From the NCBI RefSeq assembly GCF_000175935.2, contig NC_014837.1, forward strand, positions 1,426,001 through 1,490,000: 64,000 nucleotides of DNA, written 5' to 3'. Position numbers and translations under genes: made by a program. Shown piece after piece: positions 9,101 through 17,584 of the stretch (position 1 is its first letter; each line of letters opens with the position of its first letter). This DNA is from Pantoea sp. At-9b (lineage in GTDB: Bacteria; Pseudomonadota; Gammaproteobacteria; Enterobacterales; Enterobacteriaceae). The notes under the pieces were generated by a model that had not been told where the DNA came from, did not search any database, and saw only the letters and a program-made list of their open reading frames with translations.

Positions 9101-10306
9101 ATGAAAAAACTAATTAACGCTTCTGTCTGGCGGCCTTTTGCTGCCTCCTCCCTTTTATTAATGCTTCTCCCGGTTTCCGCTCTGGCTGAAGAGGCGCCAG
9201 CCGCTCCACAGATTGATGCCAAAGCCTGGGTTTTAATGGATTACAACAGCGGCAAGGTACTGGCTGAGGCCAACGCCGATCAGCGCCTTGATCCCGCCAG
9301 TTTGACCAAAATGATGACCAGTTATGTGATTGGTCAGGCGCTGAAGGCGGGCAAAATTCATGACGACGACATGGTGACGATTGGTCAGGATGCCTGGGCA
9401 ACCGGTAACCCGAAACTGAAAGGGTCGTCACTGATGTTCCTCAAGCCCGGCGATCGTATCCCGGTTGCTGAACTGAACAAAGGCATCGTGATTCAGTCGG
9501 GAAATGATGCCTGTATCGCGATGGCGGATTATGTGGCGGGCAGTCAGGATTCCTTTATCGGCCTGATGAACAACTACGCCAAAGCTTTTGGTCTGCAAAA
9601 TACCCACTTTATGACCGTCCACGGGCTGGATGCCGATGGGCAGTACAGTACCGCACGTGATATGGCGATCATCGGCCAACGACTGATCAGTGATGTGCCG
9701 GAAGAGTACGCGTTGAATAAACAGAAAGAGTTTACCTTCAACAACATTAAGCAGATGAACCGTAACCGCCTGCTGTGGAGCAGTAACCTGAAAGTGGACG
9801 GCATCAAAACCGGTCATACTTCGGGCGCGGGCAATAACCTGGTGTCATCCGCGACTGACGGTGATATGCGTCTGATTTCGGTCGTACTGGGGGCGGAGAC
9901 GGATGCACTGCGCTTCCGGGAGAGTGAAAAGTTACTCACCTGGGGCTTCCGTTTCTTTGATACCGTCACACCGATCAAAGCGGATAAACCCTTTGCTCAG
10001 CAGCGCGTCTGGTTTGGTGACCGCAAACAGGTCAACCTCGGCGTAGCGAAAGATGCCTCGGTTACCATTCCTAAAGGGCAGATGAACAACCTGAAAGCCA
10101 GTTACACCCTGACCTCGCCGCAGCTGGAAGCGCCGCTGAAGAAAAATCAGGTAGTCGGTACTATCGATTTTCAACTGGATGGCAAAAGCGTGGAACAACG
10201 TCCACTGGTGGTGATGGAAGATGTGCAGGAAGGTGGCTTTATCAGCCGTATCTGGGATTTCATCGTGATGAAATTCGATAGCGTATTCGGTAAATGGTTT
10301 AACTAA
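9101..10306 (+). CDS. dacC: D-alanyl-D-alanine carboxypeptidase DacC (PBP6)
   Basis: Low-molecular-weight penicillin-binding protein that trims the terminal D-Ala from peptidoglycan pentapeptides in the periplasm. The 401 residues compare with 400 in E. coli. A signal peptide ends near residue 29 (SALA). The three active-site motifs are S67-L-T-K70, S133-G-N and K236-T-G, followed by the C-terminal beta domain and an amphipathic tail ([20 protein letters not shown]) that binds the inner membrane. The DacC-specific [15 protein letters not shown] is present. The start follows a 275-base spacer shared with the divergent HAD gene, and the gene ends at the palindrome 10315-10346. Confidence 0.96.
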   Translation: MKKLINASVWRPFAASSLLLMLLPVSALAEEAPAAPQIDAKAWVLMDYNSGKVLAEANADQRLDPASLTKMMTSYVIGQALKAGKIHDDDMVTIGQDAWATGNPKLKGSSLMFLKPGDRIPVAELNKGIVIQSGNDACIAMADYVAGSQDSFIGLMNNYAKAFGLQNTHFMTVHGLDADGQYSTARDMAIIGQRLISDVPEEYALNKQKEFTFNNIKQMNRNRLLWSSNLKVDGIKTGHTSGAGNNLVSSATDGDMRLISVVLGAETDALRFRESEKLLTWGFRFFDTVTPIKADKPFAQQRVWFGDRKQVNLGVAKDASVTIPKGQMNNLKASYTLTSPQLEAPLKKNQVVGTIDFQLDGKSVEQRPLVVMEDVQEGGFISRIWDFIVMKFDSVFGKWFN

Positions 10307-10314
10307 CCGTCATA

Positions 10315-10346
10315 CCGCCGCGGCGCAATTTATCGCGCCGCGGCGG
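10315..10346. terminator. Strong palindrome between dacC and ybjG with REP-like core
   Basis: Twelve-base arms CCGCCGCGGCGC and GCGCCGCGGCGG are perfectly complementary around AATTTATC. It lies between two convergent genes, 8 bases after the dacC stop, and shares the (A/G)CGC-n-ATTTATCGCGCC core with the other REP-like elements. No U-tract follows, so it may stop or protect transcripts by structure alone. Confidence 0.6.
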
Positions 10347-10360
10347 CCTGGCAAAGGCGG

Positions 10361-10966
10361 TTAACCGCGAATCCATCCCTTACGAATCGGCAGCGCGAAC
10401 AACACATGGTAGATCTGATGGGTCAGCGCCAACATGCGCGAACCATACAGCTGCCATGCCAGATGCGATGCCAGGCAGCCGAGCATCCCCACCAGAAAAC
10501 CACCCAGCATATCCAGCGGCCAGTGCACGCCAAGATAAACACGTGACCAGGCGATGGCGATGCCGGTGAGCAGCAAAATCACACCCGACCACACCCGGTG
10601 CCAGCACACAAATGCCAGCGCAAACGTGAAAATGGTGGTGCCGTGATCGCTGGGATAGGAGTCATCAGCGGCATGCGACAGGAACTGATGACCCAGCCCG
10701 ATCACAAAGGGGCGCGGATGGGGCAGCAACTGGCTGATGCACCAGGAGATGCTCAGCGCATAAATCAGCGCCATGCCGGTTTTTAATACCAGCGTGCGCT
10801 GTGAAGCCACCTGTTCACGCGGTCCCCATAGCCACAGCGCCACAATCAGCAGCGGTACAATGGCAATCAGGTCCCGTGCGATAAAGGTCGCCAGACTCAG
10901 CAGCCACTCCGGTGAATCCGGCGTGGCGTTAATCCATAAAAATAGCGTGCGGTTGATCTCTTCCAT
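10361..10966 (-). CDS. ybjG: Undecaprenyl pyrophosphate phosphatase YbjG
   Basis: Membrane PAP2 phosphatase of the BcrC/YbjG type that recycles undecaprenyl pyrophosphate to the carrier lipid for peptidoglycan and O-antigen. The 201-residue product matches E. coli YbjG (198) over its length, including INATPDSPEWL and the C-terminal FALPIRKGW. PAP2 motifs are PHPRPF, PSDHGT and SRVYLGVHWPLDML. The start at 10966 overlaps the upstream PAP2 gene's stop by one base (TAATG), showing translational coupling. It is the second gene of a two-gene operon driven from near 11757-11773. Confidence 0.93.
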   Translation of the reverse strand: MEEINRTLFLWINATPDSPEWLLSLATFIARDLIAIVPLLIVALWLWGPREQVASQRTLVLKTGMALIYALSISWCISQLLPHPRPFVIGLGHQFLSHAADDSYPSDHGTTIFTFALAFVCWHRVWSGVILLLTGIAIAWSRVYLGVHWPLDMLGGFLVGMLGCLASHLAWQLYGSRMLALTHQIYHVLFALPIRKGWIRG

Positions 10967-11709
10967 TACGCTCTTTTGTTCCTCGTCTTGTCTACCCAAA
11001 AAGAAACGCCAGCAAAAATCAGCATCTGGGTCAGCCATACCCACCATCCCGCCCACAGGTTATGGGAGAAGAAGTGCGCACCGCGCATCACCTGGCCGTA
11101 GCCCATCAATAATCCGAGGGCAATACCGGCCAGCAGTGCCAGCAGGGCGCGACCGGGTTTCTCAGGCCACCACAGGAAAAACAGTCCCATCACGGCAAAA
11201 CCGCTCGACGCATGGCCGCCGGGGAAGCATTGGCCTGGACCGCTGTTGGCCGGCACCGCACTGAGCAAGGTAAAGTTCGCGGCTTTACCACCGAACATCG
11301 CCAAATCCCACGGACAGGAATGAGCGCTGTGCGCCTTCAGTACGCCGATCACTAACGGACCCAGCCCAAGTAGCAGGGCCACCAATACCCGTCGGCCATC
11401 GCGTAGTTGTATGCCACGCAGCAACATCAGTACGCCGCCAGCAATGATCGCATCCTTCAACAGGCGATGGTTAATCAGGTCCAGCCAGCGGTTGTGTTGC
11501 CACGGAAAGCGCTGCGTTAGCGGATCAAACCAAAATTGGCTGATGGCGATATCGAGGCTTTCGTGGCGCGACCACAGCAAAAAAACCGATGCTAAAAATG
11601 CCAGCAAAATAAAGTTGATAGCGTAAAAGCGGCGCGACAGCGGGTAAATAGCCGGGTTCTGAATCCTGATGCGGGTTGTTGAATTGTTTAGTTTTGATGA
11701 CAGCGACAT
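10966..11709 (-). CDS. PAP2-family membrane phosphatase
   Basis: A second PAP2-type phosphatase, 247 residues, with about five to six hydrophobic segments starting near residue 31. Motifs are divergent: KAHSAHSCPW stands for motif 1, FPGGHASSGF for motif 2 and RGAHFFSHNLW for motif 3, where the usual final Asp is Asn. This pattern occurs in a PAP2 subgroup (COG3907-like) distinct from YbjG and LpxT. The substrate is unknown; a lipid phosphate or lipid A phosphate is an inference. It is translationally coupled to ybjG (TAATG), and a PmrA/BasR-type box lies 48 bases upstream. The shared E. coli region has no such gene. Confidence 0.85.
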   Translation of the reverse strand: MSLSSKLNNSTTRIRIQNPAIYPLSRRFYAINFILLAFLASVFLLWSRHESLDIAISQFWFDPLTQRFPWQHNRWLDLINHRLLKDAIIAGGVLMLLRGIQLRDGRRVLVALLLGLGPLVIGVLKAHSAHSCPWDLAMFGGKAANFTLLSAVPANSGPGQCFPGGHASSGFAVMGLFFLWWPEKPGRALLALLAGIALGLLMGYGQVMRGAHFFSHNLWAGWWVWLTQMLIFAGVSFWVDKTRNKRA

Positions 11710-11756
11710 GAATGTTTGCGGATAGTGAAACCAGAGTCACAGGGTCGCAATTTGCG

Positions 11757-11773
11757 CTTAAGAGAACCTTAAG
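11757..11773 (-). promoter_or_regulatory. PmrA/BasR-type binding box upstream of the PAP2 operon
   Basis: Two perfect CTTAAG hexamers (11757-11762 and 11768-11773) are separated by five bases, an 11-bp direct repeat. This is the known binding pattern of the response regulator PmrA (BasR), which reacts to iron, acid and cationic peptides. The 3' edge is 48 bases before the ATG of the PAP2 gene at 11709, a usual promoter position. Because CTTAAG is self-complementary, orientation is inferred from the neighbouring gene. Confidence 0.75.
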
Positions 11774-11790
11774 TGATAAGCGACAGACAT

Positions 11791-11856
11791 AAAAAAACCC
11801 GTCAGTCAGTGACTGGCGGGCTCCTCAACTTGGGGATTTCAAAGAAAAGCAGTGGC
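11791..11856 (-). ncRNA. rybB: Small regulatory RNA RybB
   Basis: Hfq-dependent sRNA that represses outer-membrane protein mRNAs when sigma-E is active. Read on the minus strand from 11856 the 5' end is GCCACTGCTTTTCTTTGA, identical to the E. coli RybB seed region. A variable middle follows, then a terminator with arms at 11811-11820 and 11798-11807 and seven U residues (11797-11791). The total of about 66 nt is shorter than the roughly 80 nt of E. coli RybB, and the terminator stem is different in sequence. Position just downstream of ybjL is the same as in E. coli. A sigma-E promoter lies at the correct distance. Confidence 0.95.
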
Positions 11857-11862
11857 AATAAT

Positions 11863-11890
11863 TCAGACTGCACCCCGGAAAAAAAGTTCT
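11863..11890 (-). promoter_or_regulatory. Sigma-E promoter of rybB
   Basis: On the minus strand AGAACTT (11890-11884) and TCTGA (11867-11863) are separated by 16 bases, and the RybB 5' end follows 6 bases later. Both hexamers fit the sigma-E consensus (GGAACTT / TCTAA or TCTGA). It lies just inside the space after the ybjL stop at 11910. Confidence 0.9.
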
Positions 11891-11909
11891 GGACTCAGTC
11901 AAAAAATTT

Positions 11910-13598
11910 TTATAAGGGCAAAATCGGCCAAATGATGACGATCAGCGTACCCGCCAGCGTCAGTAGCACGTTAGCAATGGCATAGGTTCCGGCATAGCCC
12001 AGCGCCGGAATATTGCTGCGCGCGGTATCGCTGATAATCTCCATCGCCGGGGCGCAGGTGCGTGCGCCCATAATGGCGCCGAACAACAGTGCGCGGTTCA
12101 TCCGCAGGACATAAGCACCGAACAGATAGCAAATCACCACCGGTACGAGGCTGACCAGCAAACCGCTCAGCAGCATCAATGCCCCTTCACTGCCCAGGCC
12201 ATGTTGCAGGCCGCTGCCTGCACTCAGGCCGACTCCCGCCATAAAGACCATCAGGCCGAACTCTTTGACCATTGTCAGCGCGCCCTGCGGAATATAACCA
12301 AAAGTCGGATGGTTGGCGCGCAGGAAACCCAGCATAATCCCGGCGAACAGCAGCCCGGCCGCATTGCCGATACCAAAGCTGAAGTTGCTGAACTGGAAGG
12401 TGATCATGCCGATCATCAAACCGATAATAAAGAAAGCACAGAAGGCCAGCAGATCGGTCATCTGACTGTGGATGGCGATAAAGCCAATACGATCCGCGAG
12501 GCTTTTCACGCGACGTGCCTCGCCGCTCACCTGCAACACATCGCCTTTATTCAGCATAATGCTGTCATCAATCGGCATCTCGATCTGGCTGCGGATCACC
12601 CGGTTGAGGAAGCAGCCATGATCGGTCAGCTTCAGGTGATTGAGACGTTTATTCACCGCGTTGTGGTTCTTCACCACAATCTCTTCAGTCACGATACGCA
12701 TATCCAGCAGATCGCGATCGAACACCTCTTTACCGTTACGGAAACTGGGGTCGAGGCGGGCATGGGCATCGGGATAGCCGACCAATGAAATCTCGTCACC
12801 GAGTTGCAGTTGCGCATCCCCATCCGGGCTGGCAAGAATGCCGTTGCGGCGCAGACGTTCGATGTAACAACCGGTCTGGCGATGGATGCCCAACTCACGC
12901 AGGTTTTTGCCACCGCTCCATTCCACCAACTCAGGTCCCACACGATAAGCACGGATCACCGGCAGGAAAACTTTACGCTGGCTGTCAGCATCCAGACCGC
13001 GTTCCCGCGCGATTTGCTGGGCGCAGGTCGGCAGATCCTGATGTTGCAAACGCGGCAGGTAGCGTGCGCCGAATATCAGGCTGACCAGACCGACCAGATA
13101 GGTAATGGCATAGCCAAGGCTGAGATGGTCCTGCATCAGGTTCAGTTGCTGATTGTCGCTGATGCTATGCCGCAGGGTGTCCCCGGCACCAACCAACACC
13201 GGCGTCGACGTCATGGCACCGGCCAGCATACCGGCGGTCAGGCCAATATCCCAGCCGAACACTTTGCCCAGCATCAACGCCAGCAGCAGGGCGCTGACCA
13301 CCATCACAATCGCCAGGATAAAATAGTTTTTGCCGTCACGGAAAAAAATCGAAAAAAAGTTGGGGCCTGCTTCGACACCGACACAAAAAATAAACAGCAT
13401 AAAACCGAGGCTCAGGGCGGCGGTATTTATGGCGAAATGTTGTTCACCTAAAATAAGCGATACCACTAATACGCCAATGGAATTTCCGAGCTGGACAGAG
13501 CCAAGTCGTAATTTACCCAGGCAGAGGCCGAGGGCTAAAACCACAAATAATAACAGGACGTCATTTCCGCTTAACAAATCTGCGACGTTAATATTCAC
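11910..13598 (-). CDS. ybjL: Putative transport protein YbjL (AspT/AAEx family)
   Basis: Inner-membrane protein of 562 residues (E. coli YbjL 561) of the aspartate:alanine exchanger family. Two blocks of hydrophobic segments (about 1-190 and 385-562) flank two cytoplasmic RCK_C/TrkA_C-type domains (about 200-375; [16 protein letters not shown] and [14 protein letters not shown] mark them). The segment [18 protein letters not shown] and its C-terminal partner [17 protein letters not shown] resemble the family's paired pore motifs. Substrate is not established. No clear terminator lies between its stop and the rybB promoter 20 bases on. Confidence 0.93.
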   Translation of the reverse strand: MNINVADLLSGNDVLLLFVVLALGLCLGKLRLGSVQLGNSIGVLVVSLILGEQHFAINTAALSLGFMLFIFCVGVEAGPNFFSIFFRDGKNYFILAIVMVVSALLLALMLGKVFGWDIGLTAGMLAGAMTSTPVLVGAGDTLRHSISDNQQLNLMQDHLSLGYAITYLVGLVSLIFGARYLPRLQHQDLPTCAQQIARERGLDADSQRKVFLPVIRAYRVGPELVEWSGGKNLRELGIHRQTGCYIERLRRNGILASPDGDAQLQLGDEISLVGYPDAHARLDPSFRNGKEVFDRDLLDMRIVTEEIVVKNHNAVNKRLNHLKLTDHGCFLNRVIRSQIEMPIDDSIMLNKGDVLQVSGEARRVKSLADRIGFIAIHSQMTDLLAFCAFFIIGLMIGMITFQFSNFSFGIGNAAGLLFAGIMLGFLRANHPTFGYIPQGALTMVKEFGLMVFMAGVGLSAGSGLQHGLGSEGALMLLSGLLVSLVPVVICYLFGAYVLRMNRALLFGAIMGARTCAPAMEIISDTARSNIPALGYAGTYAIANVLLTLAGTLIVIIWPILPL

Positions 13599-13852
13599 GC
13601 TTTAACTTCTTATTTACCTGTAACATGTTGATGAAAAGGTCGTTTTTCGCTATCTTGTGGCGACCGCAGGTGCCCGTTTTGCCGGGAAGGCAGGGACCGA
13701 ATTTTGAAGCGGCGTCATTCTAATCATAATTAACATCCTCAGCTATCGGCAGTTTTCATTCCTTCCGCATCCAGCTGTTTCTTTTTATTTCCACACGTGT
13801 GCCAGGGCAGTTAAAAGTTTCAATATTGTTAACATTGACGTTGAGGTTGGTT

Positions 13853-14218
13853 ATGTCGCAGCGTAATAATCGCTGGCCTGCATCGGTGCTGGGCGTAATG
13901 CTATATACGCTGGTGTTTATTTTTGCCCACCACTTTTGGGTCTCGCCGGGTGAACAGTCGATCGGTGGTCAGCCTGAGTTGTTGCTGTTTTTGCTGCCGG
14001 GCATGCTGGTGGCGCTACTGCAACCTGAAAGTCCATTAAAAAGCACGCTGTGGGTGGCACTGGCGGGAACGGTGCTCGGTATGCTGTGGGTGCTGCTGGT
14101 GTTGGACCTTCGTCACAATGGCTGGATGGTCATGTGGGGATTGAGTGCGTTGTTCTGGGCGGGATGTGGTGCGTTGCTGGTGCGTCTGCTGCGCATCATG
14201 TTGGCGATGCGGTCCTGA
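13853..14218 (+). CDS. ybjM: Inner-membrane protein YbjM
   Basis: A small membrane protein of 121 residues with about four hydrophobic segments and a short basic tail. It is only moderately like E. coli YbjM (125 residues), sharing LLFFLLPG-type and LSALFWAGCGAL-type segments, but the position between ybjL and grxA is the same. The start at 13853 follows GAGGTTG and places the basic RNNR just before the first membrane segment; an upstream in-frame start would add 18 residues without support. Function unknown. Confidence 0.8.
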   Translation: MSQRNNRWPASVLGVMLYTLVFIFAHHFWVSPGEQSIGGQPELLLFLLPGMLVALLQPESPLKSTLWVALAGTVLGMLWVLLVLDLRHNGWMVMWGLSALFWAGCGALLVRLLRIMLAMRS

Positions 14219-14258
14219 AGATACGTCACGGCGCGAAACACGCACCGTGACCACTGGC

Positions 14259-14522
14259 TTATACCGCGAAATCCAGGTTCTCTTTAGTCCAGGCGGCGAA
14301 ATCGGTATAACCACCGATATGCTGCTGGTCGAGGAAAATCTGTGGCACGGTGGTGACCGGTTTACCCGCACGGGCTTCCAGATCGGCTTTGGTAATGCCT
14401 TCCACCTGAATGTCGACGTATTGATAGTTAAAATCGTCACGCTCGGTGGTCAGTTTGGCGGCCAGTTCCTGGGCGCGAACGCAGTAAGGGCAGCCGGGAC
14501 GACCAAAAATCACTGCAAACAT
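14259..14522 (-). CDS. grxA: Glutaredoxin 1 (GrxA)
   Basis: Glutathione-dependent dithiol oxidoreductase that reduces ribonucleotide reductase, PAPS reductase and OxyR. The 87 residues (E. coli 85) carry the active site C11-P-Y-C14, the cis-Pro loop TVPQIF and the glutathione-binding GGYTDF. The start has GGAGAG before it. Convergent with ybjM. A CRP-like palindrome lies 26 bases upstream of the start; the OxyR-controlled promoter known in E. coli is not evident by eye. Confidence 0.96.
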   Translation of the reverse strand: MFAVIFGRPGCPYCVRAQELAAKLTTERDDFNYQYVDIQVEGITKADLEARAGKPVTTVPQIFLDQQHIGGYTDFAAWTKENLDFAV

Positions 14523-14547
14523 TGCTTCTCTCCTTCCGCTGCTGTTT

Positions 14548-14563
14548 TGTGATGGATGTCACA
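14548..14563. promoter_or_regulatory. CRP-like palindrome upstream of grxA
   Basis: TGTGATGGATGTCACA matches the CRP core TGTGA-N6-TCACA exactly. It sits between grxA (starting 14522) and the end of the GlxA-type regulator gene (14651). It is close to the grxA start, so CRP bound here could activate only from an unusually near promoter, or repress. Confidence 0.45.
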
Positions 14564-14650
14564 TCACAGCGTGAATAATGGGGAACATGATGCCCGTTGA
14601 TGTCGGTGAAAGAAAGAAGGATTTGCCTGTTGTTCTGATGTGCACGGTCT

Positions 14651-15613
14651 TCAGATTTGCCCGCCCGGCCCACGAAAAGTACGCCGCCATTCGCGGGGGC
14701 TGACGTTGAAGTGCGCCTTAAAGCGCTGGCGAAATGAAATGGGTGACTGATAACCCGCCAGGCTGGCAACCACCTCAATGCTGTGGTCGGTGGTTTCCAG
14801 CAATTCCTGACTGCGCCGCAGGCGCTCGGCACTCAGCCATTCTGCTGGCGTCATGCCGGTGGCTCGTGAGAAATGGCGCGTCAGCGTGCGCCTGCTCATG
14901 TTGACCGCGTGCGCCAGCGAAGCCACATCGTGTGGCTTATCAAGGTGGTGACGTAAATAATCGATCAGGTCGTTGATCTGGCTATCACGCGTGGTGTCCG
15001 GCACCGCGCGTTCGATAAACTGCGCCTGGCCGCCTTCGCGATAGGGGGGAATCACCATTCTTCTGGCGACCCGATTCGCGATGGCCGTGCCATAATGTTC
15101 GCGCACCAGATGCAGGCAACAATCGATTCCGGCAGCGGTGCCTGCTGAGGTGATCAAACGTTCGTCGCGGGTATAGAGCGCGTTGCTGTCCAACTGAATT
15201 TGTGGGAAGCGTGCGGCGAAATCCTGTTCAAATTCCCAATGCGTGGCCGCCCGGCGGTGATCCAACAACCCGCTATATGCCAGCACATAGGCACCAAGGC
15301 AGAGCCCCACGACTTCCGCGCCACCTTGCCAGGCGTCAATTAATGCGCCTGATAAAGCGGCTGACGGCTGTTCTTCCGGATGTTGCCAGAACGGCACTAT
15401 CACGATATCGGCTTCGGCAAGCGATGCCAGGCCGTGTTCTACCTGGATGGAGAGACCATTGTCAGACGCAATCAACCCGGGTTGTTCTGCGGCAACCGTC
15501 ACCCGGAACAGGTCCTCCTGCGGCATGGCTTTACCAAACACCATTAATGGCACCGAAAAGTGGAACGGGCTGAACCCCCGACTGGCTATCACCACCACAT
15601 GCAATGCAGACAT
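14651..15613 (-). CDS. GlxA/FtrA-type transcriptional regulator (DJ-1/PfpI domain plus AraC HTH)
   Basis: A 320-residue regulator with an N-terminal DJ-1/PfpI-like domain (about 1-185) and a C-terminal AraC/XylS double helix-turn-helix (about 210-310; SLAHAVNMSRRTLTRHFSRATGMTPAEWL and ASLAGYQSPISFRQRFKAHFNVSPREWR). The nucleophile-elbow region reads GLCLGAYVLA, typical of GlxA regulators that sense a small ligand rather than act as enzymes. It is the second gene of an operon, 15 bases after the MBL hydrolase, and probably controls it. Ligand unknown. Both genes are absent from this site in E. coli. Confidence 0.88.
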   Translation of the reverse strand: MSALHVVVIASRGFSPFHFSVPLMVFGKAMPQEDLFRVTVAAEQPGLIASDNGLSIQVEHGLASLAEADIVIVPFWQHPEEQPSAALSGALIDAWQGGAEVVGLCLGAYVLAYSGLLDHRRAATHWEFEQDFAARFPQIQLDSNALYTRDERLITSAGTAAGIDCCLHLVREHYGTAIANRVARRMVIPPYREGGQAQFIERAVPDTTRDSQINDLIDYLRHHLDKPHDVASLAHAVNMSRRTLTRHFSRATGMTPAEWLSAERLRRSQELLETTDHSIEVVASLAGYQSPISFRQRFKAHFNVSPREWRRTFRGPGGQI

Positions 15614-15628
15614 CGTTTCCCACCTTGG

Positions 15629-16405
15629 TTAAAAGTTCAGCGTTTCACCATCTTCCGGCACGCGGATCTGTTGTTCAATACCCTGTTCACGCGCAAACTC
15701 GCGTAATTCTGCGCGACTCAGCAGGCAATGATTCACCGCTTCCATATGTGAGGCGACGATCGTGGCGGAGGGCAGTAACTGATGGGTACGCAGCGCATCC
15801 TCTTTACCCATGATGATGGCACCAAGGCCGTCAAGGGTGGCACAGCCAATATTCAGCACAATCACCTGCGGCGTAAAGGTGTTCAGGCTATTAACATAGG
15901 GTTTTACCCAGACAGTATCGCCCGCAATATACAGCGTTTTTTCGTTTTCATGACGGAAAACCAGGCCGCAGGCATCACCCAGACGTTCCGCCACGGCGGG
16001 GATGGCATAGGCTTCATCGCTGCCGTGCTGGCCCCCGGTTTTACTGATCACGATGCCTGCAATAGCGTTCTCTGCGGCCAGGGCCTGTACGTGGGTAAAA
16101 CCCTGTGAACGCAGTAAGTCGGCATCGCGTGCATTTTGGGTATAGATGATGCGGTCTTTGGGAATGCGCTGTTGCGCGGCCTCATCCCAGTGATCCTGAT
16201 GGGTATGGGTGACAAGGATGATGTCAACATCCAGCAGCTCATCGATGCTCACTGGCAAGGGTACCAGCGGGTTACGCAGATGAGCGCGCGCCGAACCGGC
16301 AAAGCCGGGCCACGCGTCTTTATCAGCGAACATGGGATCGATCAGGAAGCGCACACCGGCATACTCCAGCCTTAAGGTCGCGTTACGAATCTGAGTCAGT
16401 TGCAT
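15629..16405 (-). CDS. Metallo-beta-lactamase fold hydrolase
   Basis: A 258-residue cytoplasmic protein of the MBL superfamily, like the UPF0173/UlaG-type group. The zinc-binding motif THTHQDHWD lies at about residues 65-73, the bridging Asp in YIAGDTVW and a later His in VASHMEAVNH. The N-terminal QIRNATLRLEYAGVRFLIDPMF is the usual first strand pair of the fold. The substrate is unknown. It leads a two-gene operon with the GlxA-type regulator. The start at 16405 lies 175 bases from the divergent ybjC, so the promoters share one spacer. Confidence 0.85.
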   Translation of the reverse strand: MQLTQIRNATLRLEYAGVRFLIDPMFADKDAWPGFAGSARAHLRNPLVPLPVSIDELLDVDIILVTHTHQDHWDEAAQQRIPKDRIIYTQNARDADLLRSQGFTHVQALAAENAIAGIVISKTGGQHGSDEAYAIPAVAERLGDACGLVFRHENEKTLYIAGDTVWVKPYVNSLNTFTPQVIVLNIGCATLDGLGAIIMGKEDALRTHQLLPSATIVASHMEAVNHCLLSRAELREFAREQGIEQQIRVPEDGETLNF

Positions 16406-16580
16406 GGTTTATTCCTCTGGCAATATGGAGTCGCCAGTATAAAAACGCGCCCACGTGGGCGGTGAGTAGGCACAATGCCATCCTTCGATGGAAAAGGGTC
16501 AGATTCAGACAAAGGATTACCGTCAGGCAATTGTGCTATAACAGACGGCTTAACGGATTGAACTGTGGGAGAGCCCGGAC

Positions 16581-16832
16581 ATGAGCAACCTGGCCCGATT
16601 ACCAAAGCCGGTACTGTTGCTGGAAGCCGTCGGCGTGATCGCCGTGATTGGCGCACTGGCGCTGGTCAATGACTGGATCGCTGCGCCTGCCGCGATCGGC
16701 CAAAAAACGCTGGCGACGCTATTGTTCTTTGTCGGCATTGCGCTGATGCTGCCTGCGGCCTGGTTGATGATGTGGCGCACCGCCAAAGCGATGGCCCCGC
16801 AGTTGTTCAATCAACACGACAAAAAGAAGTAA
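16581..16832 (+). CDS. ybjC: YbjC, DUF1418 membrane protein
   Basis: A small inner-membrane protein of 83 residues with two hydrophobic segments (about 10-32 and 42-64). It matches E. coli YbjC (95) in LPK.VL.LE near the start and in FFVGIALMLPAAW and APQL.N; its tail is shorter. It ends 12 bases before nfsA, and the two are one transcription unit in E. coli, where SoxS/MarA induce it. I do not see a clear marbox here. Function unknown. Confidence 0.88.
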   Translation: MSNLARLPKPVLLLEAVGVIAVIGALALVNDWIAAPAAIGQKTLATLLFFVGIALMLPAAWLMMWRTAKAMAPQLFNQHDKKK

Positions 16833-16844
16833 CCGGAGAGGATT

Positions 16845-17567
16845 ATGACGCCGACCATTGATTTACTGTGCAGCCACCGTTCCATTCGCGCTTTTACCGA
16901 GCAGGACATCGATCAGGCGCAGCGCGACGCCATTATTGCAGCGGCACAAGCGGCTTCGACCTCCAGCTTTTTGCAATGCTCCTCTATTATTCGTATTACC
17001 GATCGGCAAAAACGTGAGCAACTGGTTACCCTGACCGGCGGGCAACCTTGGGTAAGCGCAGCGGCCGAGTTTTGGGTGTTCTGCGCCGATTTTAATCGCC
17101 ACTTGCAAATCTGCCCGGAAGCGCAACTGGGACGGGCTGAACAGTTATTGCTGGGCTGCGTGGATACCGCGCTGATGGCGCAAAATGCAATGGTAGCGGC
17201 GGAGTCGCTCGGTCTCGGTGGTGTCTTCATCGGCGGTATTCGCAACAATATTGCTGAGGTTACCACGCTGCTCGGCCTGCCAAAATTTGTGTTGCCGCTG
17301 TTTGGTTTCTGCATCGGCCATCCTGCGGCGTTGCCGGATATCAAACCGCGCATTCCGCAGGCGATGCTGGTGCACGAAAACACCTATCAACCCTTTGATG
17401 CGGCGGTGTTGGCGGAATACGACAGTCGTACCAGCATCTATTATCAACAGCGTGACAGCAATCAACGTGCAGAAACCTGGAGTGAACTGATTCAGCGGCT
17501 GATCATCAGAGAAACGCGTCCGTTTATGTTGGATTACCTGCATCAGCAGGGCTGGGCAACTCGTTAA
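16845..17567 (+). CDS. nfsA: Oxygen-insensitive NADPH nitroreductase NfsA
   Basis: FMN-dependent NADPH nitroreductase that reduces nitroaromatics, quinones and chromate by two-electron steps. The 240 residues equal E. coli NfsA, with the FMN phosphate site [19 protein letters not shown] helix start (TSSFLQCSS), [12 protein letters not shown], and the C-terminal [10 protein letters not shown] identical in pattern. GGAGAG precedes the ATG. It lies in a tight series ybjC-nfsA-rimK (gaps of 12 and 17 bases). Confidence 0.96.
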   Translation: MTPTIDLLCSHRSIRAFTEQDIDQAQRDAIIAAAQAASTSSFLQCSSIIRITDRQKREQLVTLTGGQPWVSAAAEFWVFCADFNRHLQICPEAQLGRAEQLLLGCVDTALMAQNAMVAAESLGLGGVFIGGIRNNIAEVTTLLGLPKFVLPLFGFCIGHPAALPDIKPRIPQAMLVHENTYQPFDAAVLAEYDSRTSIYYQQRDSNQRAETWSELIQRLIIRETRPFMLDYLHQQGWATR

Positions 17568-17584
17568 GCATAAGGAACTCTGCG

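Noticed and set aside
11791..11820. Hairpin taken first as a terminator of ybjL
   Set aside because: It is the terminator of the RybB RNA, whose seed and sigma-E promoter lie directly upstream; it may serve ybjL read-through secondarily.
16406..16580. SoxS/MarA box before ybjC-nfsA
   Set aside because: Expected from E. coli, but no stretch fits the marbox consensus in both halves.
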